Source: Trinickia dinghuensis
GTDB taxonomy: Bacteria > Pseudomonadota > Gammaproteobacteria > Burkholderiales > Burkholderiaceae
Assembly: GCF_003367175.1 (NCBI RefSeq)
Contig: NZ_QRGA01000007.1
Span: 436,377 to 500,376 of the forward strand
Direction of reading: 5' to 3'
Length of the DNA: 64,000 bases
The position numbers were made by a program, and so were the translations under genes. Below are positions 8,938 to 17,985 of the stretch, one piece after another. Every line of letters begins with the position of its first letter. The first letter of the stretch is position 1. The notes under the pieces were generated by a model. The model was not told where the DNA came from, searched no databases, and saw only the letters and a program-made list of their open reading frames with translations.

Positions 8938-10158
8938 TCACTTCCAAAGATCGCACTGCGTCTCGGCCTTCGTGCCGAACGCTTGATCGCCCGGAATCGT
9001 CGCCTTCAGCGTGTAGTAGTCCCACGGCTTCTTCGATTCGGCCGGCGTCTTGACCTGGAACAGATACATGTCGTGCAGCATCACGCCGTCGGGGCGCACC
9101 GTGCCCTTCGCATAGAAATCGTCGACCGGCTGCTTGTGCAGCTGCGCCATCACCTTGTCCGGGTCCGTCGAGCCGACCGCCTTCACGGCGTTCAGGTAGT
9201 CCGTCGTCGCCGAGTAGTCGGCCGCTTGCAGGCTCGAGGGCATCTTGCCCGTTTTCTTGAAGTACTTCTCGGCCCATGCGCGCGACTTGGCGTTCTGATC
9301 CCAGTACCAGCTGTCGGTCAGCAACAAGCCCTGCGCCGTCGGCAGCCCGACGCTGTGCACGTCGTCGAGGAACATCAGCAGCGCGGCGATCTTCATCGTC
9401 TTCGTAATGCCGAATTCCTTCGCCGCCTTCAGCGAGTTCACCGTATCGCCGCCTGCGTTGGCCAAGCCGAGCACTTGCGCCTTCGACGCTTGCGCCTGCA
9501 GCAGGAACGAGGAGAAGTCCGATGCGGACAGCGGATGCAGCGCGTTGCCGAGCACCTTGCCGCCGTTCGCCTCGACCACCTTCGCCGTGTTGCTTTCCAG
9601 CGACTTGCCGAACGCGTAATCGGCAGTCAGGAAGTACCAGCTCTTTTCCCCGCTCTTGACGATCGCGGAACCGGTACCGCGCGCCAGCGCCGTCGTGTCG
9701 TAAGCGTAGTGAATGGTATAGGGCGTGCACTGCTTGTTCGTCAGCGCATCGGTGCCGGCGCCGATCGAGAAGTACGGACGCTTCTTTTCCTTGATGACGT
9801 CGTTCATCGCAAGACCGGTGGCCGAGTTCGTGCCGCCGATCAGCATGTCGAGGCCTTCCGTGTCGATCCACTTGCGGGCCGTGGATGCGGCGATGTCGGC
9901 CTTGTTCTGGTGGTCCTGCGTGATCAGCTTGATCGGCAGCCCATTGACCTTGCCGCCGAAATCGTCGATGGCCATCTGGATCGCCGTGGCGCCGCCCTTG
10001 CCGTCGATATCGGCGTACAGGCCCGACATGTCGGTAATGAAGCCGATCGTGACTTGGCTCTCGGCCGCGACCGCGTGCTGTGCGGCGAAAGCGGCGGCGA
10101 GTGCGGTGCCGGTAACTGCGAGAGTGCGAACAGCACTTGCGAGCAACTTGGTCCTCAT
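8938..10158 (-). CDS. ABC transporter substrate-binding protein, Leu/Ile/Val-binding family (system 2)
   Basis: Periplasmic binding protein of 406 residues for the second Liv system. A Sec signal peptide with positive start (MRTKLLASAVRT) and an AAAFAAQHAVAA core precedes SQVTIGFITDMSGLYADIDG. HYAYDTTALARGTGSAIVKSG and WYFLTADYAFGKSLE match the type I periplasmic binding fold. The ATG at 10158 has GGAGAT upstream; longer frames to 10257 lack a ribosome site and would bury the signal peptide. It lies between livF and livH, so the operon order is livG, livF, SBP, livH, livM. The ligand is unknown. Confidence 0.94.
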   Translation of the reverse strand: MRTKLLASAVRTLAVTGTALAAAFAAQHAVAAESQVTIGFITDMSGLYADIDGKGGATAIQMAIDDFGGKVNGLPIKLITQDHQNKADIAASTARKWIDTEGLDMLIGGTNSATGLAMNDVIKEKKRPYFSIGAGTDALTNKQCTPYTIHYAYDTTALARGTGSAIVKSGEKSWYFLTADYAFGKSLESNTAKVVEANGGKVLGNALHPLSASDFSSFLLQAQASKAQVLGLANAGGDTVNSLKAAKEFGITKTMKIAALLMFLDDVHSVGLPTAQGLLLTDSWYWDQNAKSRAWAEKYFKKTGKMPSSLQAADYSATTDYLNAVKAVGSTDPDKVMAQLHKQPVDDFYAKGTVRPDGVMLHDMYLFQVKTPAESKKPWDYYTLKATIPGDQAFGTKAETQCDLWK

Positions 10159-10269
10159 CGGGTATCTCCTTCTTCGCTTATGGTTGTGCATACAACTATT
10201 TTCATGCATGAGATGCGACGCGCCCGCGAAACACGAGACGAGCGCCTGAAAAACCATGGCGTCCGAGCG

Positions 10270-11037
10270 TCAGACGCCCAGCAGATCGTGCAGCACCGGC
10301 ATCTTGCTTTCGAGTTCGCGCGCGACGAAATGCTCGACGATACGGCCGTGCTCCATCACATAGAAGCGATCGGCCAGCGGCGCCGCAAAACGGAAGTTCT
10401 GCTCGACCATCACGACCGTGTAGCCGCGCGACTTGAGCGCAAGGATCATGCGCGCGAGCGCCTGCACGATGACGGGTGCGAGGCCTTCGGAAATTTCGTC
10501 GAGCAGCAGCAGGTTCGCTCCCGTACGCAAGATGCGCGCGACGGCGAGCATTTGCTGCTCGCCGCCCGAGAGCCGCGTGCCCTGGCTCATGCGGCGCTCT
10601 TTCAAGTTCGGGAACATCTCGTAGATTTCGTCGAGCGACATCGCATAGCGGCTCTCGCCCACCATCGGCGGCAGCAGCAGATTCTCCTCGCACGACAAGC
10701 TCGAGAAGATCGCGCGCTCCTCGGGGCAGTAGCCGACGCCGCAGTGCGCAATCTTGTGCGTCGACATTAGGATCGTTTCTTTCTCGCCGATGCGCACCGA
10801 GCCCGTGCGCCGGCCCGTCAGGCCCATGATCGCGCGCATCGTCGTCGTGCGCCCCGCGCCGTTGCGGCCGAGCAAGGTCACGACCTCGCCGCGCGCGACC
10901 GTCAGATCGACGCCGTGCAGAATGTGCGATTCGCCGTACCACGCCTGCAGGCCCGAGATCGTCAATGCAGCCGGAGCGCCGGCCAGCGCCCCGCTCGTGT
11001 CGCTCACCGCGATGCTTTCCCGCTCCGTGTGATTCAT
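10270..11037 (-). CDS. livF: Branched-chain amino acid ABC transporter ATP-binding protein LivF (system 2), Walker A Lys to Arg
   Basis: ATPase of 255 residues. The signature LSGGEQQMLAVARIL, Walker B LLLLDEISEGLAP and a switch His-region position (MVEQNFRF) are present. The P-loop reads GRNGAGRTTT (residues 57-66), with Arg63 where nearly all ABC ATPases have the Lys that contacts the ATP phosphates; livG beside it keeps the Lys. The start at 11037 overlaps the livG stop (TGATG). Whether this site hydrolyses ATP is open; a heterodimer with LivG could leave one degenerate site. Confidence 0.93.
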   Translation of the reverse strand: MNHTERESIAVSDTSGALAGAPAALTISGLQAWYGESHILHGVDLTVARGEVVTLLGRNGAGRTTTMRAIMGLTGRRTGSVRIGEKETILMSTHKIAHCGVGYCPEERAIFSSLSCEENLLLPPMVGESRYAMSLDEIYEMFPNLKERRMSQGTRLSGGEQQMLAVARILRTGANLLLLDEISEGLAPVIVQALARMILALKSRGYTVVMVEQNFRFAAPLADRFYVMEHGRIVEHFVARELESKMPVLHDLLGV

Positions 11038-11813
11038 CAGTGCGTCCCCGTCAACGCCGCGTCGGCGCTGCCCATATAGGCTTGCATCACGAGTGGATTC
11101 TTCGACACTTCGGCATAGCTGCCTTCCGCGAGCACTTCGCCGCGCTGCAGGACGGTGATCGTGTCGGAGATGCCCGCGATGACGTTCATGTTGTGCTCGA
11201 CCATGAGGATCGTGCGGCCCGCCGATACCTTCTTGATCAGCGCGGTCACGCGGTCGACGTCTTCGTGACCCATGCCTTGCGTCGGCTCGTCGAGCAGCAT
11301 GAGTTCGGGCTCCATCGCGAGTGTCGTCGCGATCTCGAGCGCACGCTTGCGTCCGTAGGAAAGCTCGACCGTGAGCGTATCGGCGAAATCGGCCAGGCCC
11401 ACCTGATCGAGCAGTTCGCGCGCGCGATCGTCGAGACGATGCAGCGTGCGCTCGCTGCGCCAGAAGTGGTAGGCCGTGCCGAGCGCGCGCTGCAATCCGA
11501 CGCGCACGTTCTGCAAGACGGTCAGATGCGGAAAGACCGCTGATATCTGGAACGAGCGGATGATGCCGCGCCGCGCGATCTGGGCCGGACGCTCGCGTGT
11601 GATATCAACGTTGTTGAAGACGATCTGCCCAGCACTGGGCTCGAGAAATTTCGTGAGCAAGTTGAAGCAGGTCGTCTTGCCCGCGCCGTTCGGGCCGATC
11701 AACGCGTGGATCGAGCCGCGGCGCACGCGCAGGTTCACGCCGTTCACGGCCGTGAAGCCCTTGAACTCTTTGGTCAGCCCGCGCGTTTCAAGAATCGTGT
11801 CGCCGAGAATCAT
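11037..11813 (-). CDS. livG: Branched-chain amino acid ABC transporter ATP-binding protein LivG (system 2)
   Basis: ATPase of 258 residues with GPNGAGKTTCF (K46), signature ELSYGRKRALEIATTL and Walker B LMLLDEPTQGM. SFQISAVFPHLTVLQNV is the LivG-type Q-loop region. The ATG at 11813 was preferred because GGAAGG stands just upstream; an ATG at 11825 would add four residues and has no ribosome site. It is the first gene of the second liv operon and partner of the Arg63 LivF. Confidence 0.93.
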   Translation of the reverse strand: MILGDTILETRGLTKEFKGFTAVNGVNLRVRRGSIHALIGPNGAGKTTCFNLLTKFLEPSAGQIVFNNVDITRERPAQIARRGIIRSFQISAVFPHLTVLQNVRVGLQRALGTAYHFWRSERTLHRLDDRARELLDQVGLADFADTLTVELSYGRKRALEIATTLAMEPELMLLDEPTQGMGHEDVDRVTALIKKVSAGRTILMVEHNMNVIAGISDTITVLQRGEVLAEGSYAEVSKNPLVMQAYMGSADAALTGTH

Positions 11814-12108
11814 GTCCCCTTCCATGCGAAGTCAGGCGAAGCACTGCATTGGCATGCGCTTGTCGAGCGCATCCGATTTCCCGAACGGTACGCCTCTCGG
11901 TAACGAGACGCCCATCGTTTATGGCATGGTGCATCAATGCGGAGAGGTCGGCCCCGCCCCATGCGGCATCGCGCATTGTCTCCCCAATGATGCAGCGCAA
12001 TCATTGGGATTTGCACTAGTGCTTAATTGCGTCGGCAAGTAACTAGTGCACTCCTTTCGATATGTAAAACGCCGCTGCTAGCTTATCGGTACTTAGTACG
12101 GGCGAACG
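11814..12108. other. Spacer upstream of livG with paired inverted repeats
   Basis: The 295 bases hold the promoter of liv operon 2. GCACTAGTGC (12013-12022) is a perfect palindrome. ACTAGTGC at 12042-12049 repeats its right half, so GCACTAGT and ACTAGTGC stand about 29 bases apart, three helical turns. This looks like a two-site operator, but the regulator is unknown. No other element was seen. Confidence 0.45.
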
Positions 12109-13809
12109 TCACACAGCGTTCACGGTAGGCGCCGTCCCCACCGCTTGCGTCGACGAAGCCCGTGCACGGCGATCGGCACGAATCATGTCGCTTGCGCGCT
12201 CCGCGATCATCAGCGTTGGCGAATTCGTATTGCCCGATGTGATCGTCGGCATCACCGAAGCGTCGACGACACGCAATCCCGTCACGCCGAAAACACGTAG
12301 CCGCGCATCGACCACGGCGCCAGGATCGTCGGCCGTACCCATGCGGCATGTTCCCACGGGATGGAAGATCGTGGTGCCGACGGCACCCGCCGCCTGCACG
12401 AGTTCTTCTTCGGTCTGGTACTGCGGCCCGGGCAGGATTTCCTCGGGCGCATAGCGCGCGAGCGCCGGCGTCTGCACGATGCGGCGCGTGAGCCGCAACG
12501 CATTGGCGGCGATATGGCGATCGTAGTCGGTCGACAGATAGTTAGGCGCGATGAAAGGCGCCGCGAGCGGATCGGGCGATTCGATATGAATGCTGCCGCG
12601 CGAGGTCGGCCGCAGATGGCAGGCCGATGCGGTGAACGCGTTGAAGCGATGCAGTGGCTCGCCGAAGCGATCGAGCGAGAGCGGCTGCACGTGATATTCG
12701 ATATCGGGGCGTGTGATCGAGGCATCGTCCTGCGACGACTTCGCGAAGGCACCCAACTGCGAGGGCGACATCGACATCGGCCCGCTGCGCCACAATGCGT
12801 ATTGCATGGCGATGAGCGCCTTGCCCCACCAATGCGCCGTCATGGTGTTGAGCGTGCGCACGCCGCGGACGCGATAGGCCATTCGCAGCTGAAGATGGTC
12901 TTGCAGATTTTCGCCGACCCCGCGCAAATCGTGCACGACTTCGATTCCGAACCGCTGCAGCCGGGCCCCATCGCCGACACCCGATAGCTCGAGCAATTGC
13001 GGCGAATTGACCGCGCCCGAAGCCAGCACGACTTCGCCCCGCGCACGCGCGAAGAATTCGCGCGAGCCCGAGCGATCGCCTCGGCGGTAGACCGCGCCCG
13101 TGCAGCGTTTTCCGTCGAATGTCAGCCGCCGCACTTGCGCGCCGGTCACGACGGTGAGGTTTGGACGTTCCAGCGCGGGACGCAGAAACGCCTTCGATGC
13201 ATTCCAGCGGACGCCGCGCTTTTGATTGACCTCGAAGTAGCCGACGCCGCTGTTGTCGCCGCGATTGAAATCGTCGGTCGCCGGAATGCCCGCCTGCTGC
13301 GCGGCTTCTCGAAACGCCTCGAGCACCTGCCATTTGAGCCGCTGCCGTTCGACGCGCCATTGACCGCCCGCGCCATGCCAGGCATCGGCGCCGCCATGAT
13401 GATCCTCGCTGCGCTTGAACACGGGCAGCACCGCGTCCCAAGACCACGACGAATCGCCCGTCGCACGGGCCCATTCGTCGTAGTCCTCGCGCTGGCCTCG
13501 CATGTAGATCATGCCGTTGATCGACGAACTGCCGCCGAGCACTCGCCCGCGCGGATAGGACAGCGAGCGCCCGTTCAGCCCGGCCTCCTCGCCCGTGCGA
13601 TAGAGCCAATCGGTGCGCGGGTTGCCGATGCAGTAGAGATATCCGACGGGAACGTGAATCCAGCGGTAGTCGTCCTTGCCGCCCGCCTCGATCAGCAGGA
13701 CGCTGACATCCGCGTCTTCGCTGAGCCGGTTCGCGAGCACGCAGCCCGCCGTGCCCGCGCCGACAATGACATAGTCGAATTCGCCTTCGAGAATCGTTTC
13801 GCTCATCAT
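12109..13809 (-). CDS. GMC-family FAD-dependent oxidoreductase (choline dehydrogenase-like)
   Basis: Flavoprotein of 566 residues that oxidises an alcohol-type substrate. The N-terminus has the FAD-binding DYVIVGAGTAGCVLANRLSE and, near residue 70, GGKDDYRW. The GMC signature region is GRVLGGSSSINGMIYMRG, and GAVNSPQLLELSGVG is the second signature. The C-terminus has HPVGTCRMG with the catalytic His and TSGNTNSPTLMIAERASDMI with the second active-site Asn. Met-Met at 13806-13809 was taken as the start; longer frames lack protein character. It is divergent from the LysR gene. Choline itself is not assured, because the betAB/betI context is absent. Confidence 0.92.
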   Translation of the reverse strand: MMSETILEGEFDYVIVGAGTAGCVLANRLSEDADVSVLLIEAGGKDDYRWIHVPVGYLYCIGNPRTDWLYRTGEEAGLNGRSLSYPRGRVLGGSSSINGMIYMRGQREDYDEWARATGDSSWSWDAVLPVFKRSEDHHGGADAWHGAGGQWRVERQRLKWQVLEAFREAAQQAGIPATDDFNRGDNSGVGYFEVNQKRGVRWNASKAFLRPALERPNLTVVTGAQVRRLTFDGKRCTGAVYRRGDRSGSREFFARARGEVVLASGAVNSPQLLELSGVGDGARLQRFGIEVVHDLRGVGENLQDHLQLRMAYRVRGVRTLNTMTAHWWGKALIAMQYALWRSGPMSMSPSQLGAFAKSSQDDASITRPDIEYHVQPLSLDRFGEPLHRFNAFTASACHLRPTSRGSIHIESPDPLAAPFIAPNYLSTDYDRHIAANALRLTRRIVQTPALARYAPEEILPGPQYQTEEELVQAAGAVGTTIFHPVGTCRMGTADDPGAVVDARLRVFGVTGLRVVDASVMPTITSGNTNSPTLMIAERASDMIRADRRARASSTQAVGTAPTVNAV

Positions 13810-13969
13810 GTCGCGCACCGCCTCGCATCGATCGAGAATAATTAGGCAGGCCCATATGAAGACTGAAGACGCGCGGGCCCGGGTTCCCACCAAAGCCTAA
13901 CCGCCCATGCGGCCCGAAATCCAATGAGTTCTCCTCAATTGCGATATAAGGCGCGCTAATATCACCGGC

Positions 13970-14866
13970 ATGGACCTTACTTTGCTCCGGGCGTTCGTCA
14001 CGGTGGCGCGCGTCGGCAACCTCACGCGCGCGGCCGCCCAGCTTCATCTGACGCAGCCGGCCGTCAGCCTGCAGATCAAGAACCTGCAGGAAACGCTCGG
14101 CATGGCGCTGTTCGTACGCGGCTCGCATGGGCTCGCGCTGACTCGCGACGGCCGGGCCCTGCTGCCGCACGCCGAGCGAGCGCTCGTCGCGGCGGGCGAC
14201 GTCGAGCGCGCGGCGGCCGCATTGCGCCAGGAAGTCCGTGGGCGATTGCGCATCGGCACCATCCTCGATCCGCAGTTCCTGCGTCTAGGCGGATTCCTGA
14301 AGCAGCTTGTCGAGACCTACCCTCAGATCGAAACGGCTTTGCGCCATGGCATGTCCGGGTGGGTGGCGCAGCAGGTACGCGCCCAGGAACTCGATGTCGG
14401 CTACTACATCGGCCAGCCCGCCGACGACGGGATGCCGGACGGCCTCTTCCATGCAGCGACGCTCACGCGCTTTCAATACCGCGTGCTCGCGCCGGCCGGC
14501 TGGAAGGAGCGCGTCGGCCGTTCGCCCGATTGGCGCTCGCTCGCCGCGCTGCCGTGGATCTGGACCCCGCCCGCCTCCGCGCATAATCGTCTGCTGTCGC
14601 GGCTGTTCGCACAGGCCGGAGCCGATCCGGTGAAGGTAGCCGAAGTCGATCAAGAGATCTCGATGCTCGATCTCGTCAAGTCGGGCGTCGGACTTTCGCT
14701 CGCCCGCGATGCAATCGCCATCGCCGAGGCGCACACGCACGCGCTGACGATCGCCGAAGACGTGGTCGTGCCCACCGAGCTCACGTTCGTCGCACTGGCC
14801 GCGCGCATGGACGAACCCGCGATTGCCGCGGCGTTCAAACTGATCGAAGCGCAGTGGGCCATTTGA
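13970..14866 (+). CDS. LysR-family transcriptional regulator
   Basis: DNA-binding regulator of 298 residues. The N-terminal winged helix (LLRAFVTVARVGNLTRAAAQLHLTQPAVSLQIKNLQE) is a textbook LysR helix-turn-helix, and residues about 90-290 form the effector-binding domain. It stands divergent from the GMC oxidoreductase, the usual place for a LysR protein controlling its neighbour, so it likely regulates that gene from the 160-base spacer. The inducer cannot be read. Confidence 0.93.
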   Translation: MDLTLLRAFVTVARVGNLTRAAAQLHLTQPAVSLQIKNLQETLGMALFVRGSHGLALTRDGRALLPHAERALVAAGDVERAAAALRQEVRGRLRIGTILDPQFLRLGGFLKQLVETYPQIETALRHGMSGWVAQQVRAQELDVGYYIGQPADDGMPDGLFHAATLTRFQYRVLAPAGWKERVGRSPDWRSLAALPWIWTPPASAHNRLLSRLFAQAGADPVKVAEVDQEISMLDLVKSGVGLSLARDAIAIAEAHTHALTIAEDVVVPTELTFVALAARMDEPAIAAAFKLIEAQWAI

Positions 14867-14924
14867 TTTGATCGGGTGCATTGCGAACAAACGCGCGGCT
14901 TCGGTTTTTGTTAGATTCGTCCTT

Positions 14925-14956
14925 ACGCGCCCGCTTCCACCCGGGCGCGTTTTTTC
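14925..14956 (+). terminator. Intrinsic terminator after the LysR gene
   Basis: ACGCGCCCG (14925-14933) pairs with CGGGCGCGT (14942-14950) over an 8-base loop and is followed by TTTTTT. It lies about 60 bases past the regulator stop. Confidence 0.85.
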
Positions 14957-15095
14957 CCCGTTTGCGTTTTTCCGTTACCTCTTGCTGCACGCTGCTTGAC
15001 GCGATCAATCCGCTCGTAGGGTCGGCCACGCTCGGCCGGTTGCCCTCCCCGCTGGCAGGCCGCCCCCTCATCACACGTTTCGACAGGAGCTCGAC

Positions 15096-15629
15096 ATGGC
15101 ACGCAACATCGAAATCAAAGCGCGCGCCCGCGCATTCGACGATCTACGCGAGCGGGCAGCCGCGCTCTCGGACGACGCACCCCTCATCTTTCGGCAACAG
15201 GATTTCTTCTACGACGTGCCGCGCGGCCGCCTGAAGCTGCGCCAATTCGACGACGGCACGCCCGCCGAACTGATCTTCTATCAACGCGACGATCGCGACG
15301 GGCCGAAGGCGTCGTACTACACGCGCAGCCCGGTGACGAACCCCGATGCCATGCATGCGCTGCTGGCGACGGCGCTCACGACCCGCGGCATCGTCTCGAA
15401 GGAGCGCCATGTCTACCTCGCGGGGCGCACGCGCATCCATCTCGACCGCGTCGACGGGCTCGGTGATTTTGTCGAACTCGAGGTCGTCCTCGCCCCCGAT
15501 GACGACGAAGACGCGGGCGAAGCCGAAGCGCATGCGGTGTTCTCGAAGCTCGGCGTTTCGCAAGCCGATCTCGTGGCCGTCGCTTATGTCGACCTGCTCA
15601 ACGACAGCCTCGGAGGCCGCGCCGCCTGA
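15096..15629 (+). CDS. CYTH-domain protein (class IV adenylate cyclase/triphosphatase-like)
   Basis: Small cytoplasmic protein of 177 residues. The N-terminal NIEIKARA is the CYTH ExExK-like start, and RGRLKLRQFD with YYTRSP and HVYLAGRTRIHLDRVDGLGDFVELEV give the alternating Lys/Arg/Glu strands of the CYTH tunnel. Family members act on triphosphates (thiamine triphosphatase, polyphosphatase) or as class IV adenylate cyclases; the exact substrate is not decided. ATG 15096 has AGGAG upstream. Confidence 0.88.
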   Translation: MARNIEIKARARAFDDLRERAAALSDDAPLIFRQQDFFYDVPRGRLKLRQFDDGTPAELIFYQRDDRDGPKASYYTRSPVTNPDAMHALLATALTTRGIVSKERHVYLAGRTRIHLDRVDGLGDFVELEVVLAPDDDEDAGEAEAHAVFSKLGVSQADLVAVAYVDLLNDSLGGRAA

Positions 15630-15684
15630 CGCCGTCAAGACGGCACAAACCGATTCGAGCGGATTCGAGCCCGCTCGACCAAGC

Positions 15685-16176
15685 TCACGCGGGCGCCGTT
15701 CCGGGCGAAAGATGATCGAGCGGCAGCGGCCCGTTGCGCTTGAACGTCGTGAGCACGATGTTCGAGCGCACGCTGTCGACGCCCGGCACCCGCATCAGCT
15801 TTTTCATGACGAACGAAGACAGCGCATTGAGATCGGGGGCGACGATGCGCAGCAGATAGTCGGCATCGCCCACCACCGCGTGACATTCGAGCACCTCGGG
15901 CAGGACGTCGATCTGCTGCTGAAATTGCTCGACGATCGAATCGCCGTGATGTTTGAGCTTCAGGCTCGTGAAGGCCGTCACGCCGAGCCCGAGTTTCTCG
16001 GGCCGCAGCACGACCCGGTAGCCGTCGATGATTCCGATCGACTCGAGCCGCTGCAGGCGCCGGCCGATTTGCGAGGGAGACAGCGGCACCCGCTCGCCGA
16101 GCTGCTGGTGCGTCGCCCGCCCGAAACGCTGCAGCACCTCGAGCAAGGCCAAATCGAAGTGGTCGAGCTCTAACAT
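15685..16176 (-). CDS. Lrp/AsnC-family transcriptional regulator
   Basis: Regulator of 163 residues. The N-terminal helix-turn-helix (LSPSQIGRRLQRLESIGII) is followed by the RAM ligand-binding domain (residues about 70-150, including VVGDADYLLRIVAPD). ATG 16176 was chosen over a GTG at 16191 because GGGAA lies six bases upstream. It is divergent from the pterin dehydratase gene. In related genomes an Lrp protein stands next to phhA and phhB and may control aromatic amino acid catabolism; here phhA is absent between them. Confidence 0.92.
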   Translation of the reverse strand: MLELDHFDLALLEVLQRFGRATHQQLGERVPLSPSQIGRRLQRLESIGIIDGYRVVLRPEKLGLGVTAFTSLKLKHHGDSIVEQFQQQIDVLPEVLECHAVVGDADYLLRIVAPDLNALSSFVMKKLMRVPGVDSVRSNIVLTTFKRNGPLPLDHLSPGTAPA

Positions 16177-16528
16177 GAAAATTTCCCGCACAAAAATATA
16201 AATCTATGCGTAATTATCGCATATCCATATAAAACAACACGCAATTCTCGCCCTCTCCCCGCATCACACGCAATAGACTTGCGTTACCGCTGGACCGATA
16301 CGATCATCACGCGCGGAAGCGGCGATGGGTGGGCCAGGGAGGGCGATGTCCAAAGATGAGGGCGTGGGTGCCGAACGGCCCGGCCGCCCGCCCAAGCGTC
16401 GTTGTCCCAGTTGTGAAAAAATGGCCAAACCGACGCAAGGCATGGGTCGCACGCGCACCCTTGCGCGCGCCGGATCGAACGGATCGGGTCGATCCCCCGC
16501 CCAGGGCTCAATGAAAGGAGATGATGCA
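16177..16528. other. Spacer between the Lrp gene and the pterin dehydratase gene
   Basis: The 352 bases start AT-rich just after the lrp start (about 16190-16250, likely promoters) and become GC-rich after 16300. An open frame from 16325 runs into the dehydratase, but its extra 68 residues (Arg/Gly/Pro-rich) look non-coding. In related genomes phenylalanine hydroxylase phhA may occupy this position; no trace of that protein could be seen. Confidence 0.4.
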
Positions 16529-16834
16529 ATGATCCACAAGCTGACTTCGGAAGAGCGCGCGACGCAGCTTTCGCAGTTGAGCGGCTGGCAAGCCGTTGCG
16601 GGCCGCGATGCGATCCATCGTCAATTCAAGTTCGCCGATTTCAACGAGGCTTTCGGCTTCATGACGCGCGTGGCCATCAAGGCCCAGGAGATGAACCATC
16701 ACCCCGAGTGGTTCAACGTCTATCACACGGTGGACATCACGCTGACCACCCACGATGCCCAGGGCGTGACCGAGCGCGACATCGAACTCGCGCATTTCAT
16801 CGAAGACGCGGCGAAGAGCATGCGCGCGGCCTAA
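16529..16834 (+). CDS. phhB: Pterin-4a-carbinolamine dehydratase
   Basis: Enzyme of 101 residues that dehydrates 4a-hydroxytetrahydrobiopterin so that the cofactor of phenylalanine hydroxylase can be recycled. The family core is [20 protein letters not shown], with the active-site His-His-Pro and the distal His. ATG 16529 has AAAGGAG eight bases upstream. It is the usual length of the family. No hydroxylase gene lies next to it in this window. Confidence 0.93.
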   Translation: MIHKLTSEERATQLSQLSGWQAVAGRDAIHRQFKFADFNEAFGFMTRVAIKAQEMNHHPEWFNVYHTVDITLTTHDAQGVTERDIELAHFIEDAAKSMRAA

Positions 16835-16846
16835 ACGGCTGCAACC

Positions 16847-17068
16847 CTAGCCGCGCAAGGCTCGCACGTATGCTTCCCATGCATCGCGCGCGCCTCGTTC
16901 GAGCCCGTCTGACGATAGAGTCGCCTGACGCTGTACAATCATCAGCGCATACGGCTTGGAGAGTGCGCTAGCCTCCTTACACAAGCTCAGCTCATCGCCG
17001 CTCGAAGGCGAGCGAGCGCGCCAGAAGTTGATCGCGGCTTCAAGTTCGTTGATCGTGATCTCGGACAT
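16847..17068 (-). CDS. DUF3717 domain protein
   Basis: Small protein of 73 residues, starting EITINELEAAINFWRARSP. It contains the DUF3717 pattern (helical start, then LCKEASALSKPYALMIVQ). Function is unknown; the family occurs mainly in Burkholderiaceae. The start at 17068 excludes an N-terminal extension that overlaps the response regulator on the other strand. It is divergent from that regulator gene. Confidence 0.8.
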   Translation of the reverse strand: MSEITINELEAAINFWRARSPSSGDELSLCKEASALSKPYALMIVQRQATLSSDGLERGARDAWEAYVRALRG

Positions 17069-17190
17069 GTTCGTGACCGTTGGGGCGCCCGCCGAAGCTT
17101 TTCTTGCGGCGGCACGCTTTTGCCGTGTGGCGAAGGCATCGCCGGTCGGCGTGCTAGAAATGCGTAATTCATTGTACTTGAGCGAATTCC

Positions 17191-17877
17191 ATGCGACTCC
17201 TTCTGATCGAAGACGACCGCCCAATCGCGCGCGGCATCCAAAGCAGCCTCGAACAAGCCGGCTTCACCGTCGACATGGTTCATGACGGCATCTTTGCTGA
17301 ACAGGCCCTCACGCAAAACCGTCACGAACTCGTCATTTTGGATCTGGGCCTGCCAGGCATCGACGGCATGACGCTGCTCTCGCGCTTCCGGCAGTCGAAC
17401 CGTCACACGCCGGTGATCGTGCTCACGGCGCGCGACGAACTGAACGATCGCGTGCAGGGGCTCAACGCCGGCGCGGACGACTACATGCTCAAGCCGTTCG
17501 AGCCCGCCGAACTCGAAGCGCGCATTCGCGCCGTGATGCGCCGCAGCGGCCCGCATAGCGACATTCCGCGCCCGGAAGTGTCGCTCGGGGGCGTGCGCCT
17601 GTCCGGTGTCGATCGCCGCATCTTCAACGACGACAAACCGCTCGAGCTGTCGCCGCGCGAGTTCGCGGTGCTCGAAATGCTGCTGCTGCGCCACGGCCGC
17701 GTCGTCAGCAAAGCGCAATTGCAGGACCATCTGACCCACTTCGGCGGCGATCTCGGCGATACGGCCATCGAAGTGTACGTGCACCGGGTCCGCAAAAAGC
17801 TCGAAAACTGCCGCGTAGAAATCGTCACGGTGCGAGGCTTCGGGTATCTGCTGCAGGAAATTCGCCAAGCGTCGTAA
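17191..17877 (+). CDS. OmpR-family response regulator (QseB/TctD-like)
   Basis: Response regulator of 228 residues. The receiver domain holds the acidic pair E7/D8/D9, phosphoacceptor D51 in LVILDLGLPG, and the conserved Lys in YMLKPFEP. A winged-helix output domain covers about 125-225 (PREFAVLEMLLLRHGRVVSK, then VYVHRVRKKL). It should be phosphorylated by the sensor kinase encoded immediately downstream and then act on promoters. Targets are unknown. Confidence 0.94.
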   Translation: MRLLLIEDDRPIARGIQSSLEQAGFTVDMVHDGIFAEQALTQNRHELVILDLGLPGIDGMTLLSRFRQSNRHTPVIVLTARDELNDRVQGLNAGADDYMLKPFEPAELEARIRAVMRRSGPHSDIPRPEVSLGGVRLSGVDRRIFNDDKPLELSPREFAVLEMLLLRHGRVVSKAQLQDHLTHFGGDLGDTAIEVYVHRVRKKLENCRVEIVTVRGFGYLLQEIRQAS

Positions 17878-17985
17878 TCCGTGGCGGGTGCGGGCCGCCG
17901 GCGTGCGCCGGCCGGGCCCGTGCCTCACTGCGCCCCACGCGGGCGCGGCGGTCCCTTCCCTTTCCCGTCCGAGACGTTCATCGCC

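Noticed and set aside
16325..16528. Extended start for the pterin dehydratase
   Set aside because: The extra 68 residues are low complexity, and a good ribosome site stands before ATG 16529.
17881..17985. GTG start extending the sensor kinase by 35 residues
   Set aside because: The extra residues are Pro/Arg/Gly-rich without signal character; ATG 17986 begins a normal kinase N-terminus.
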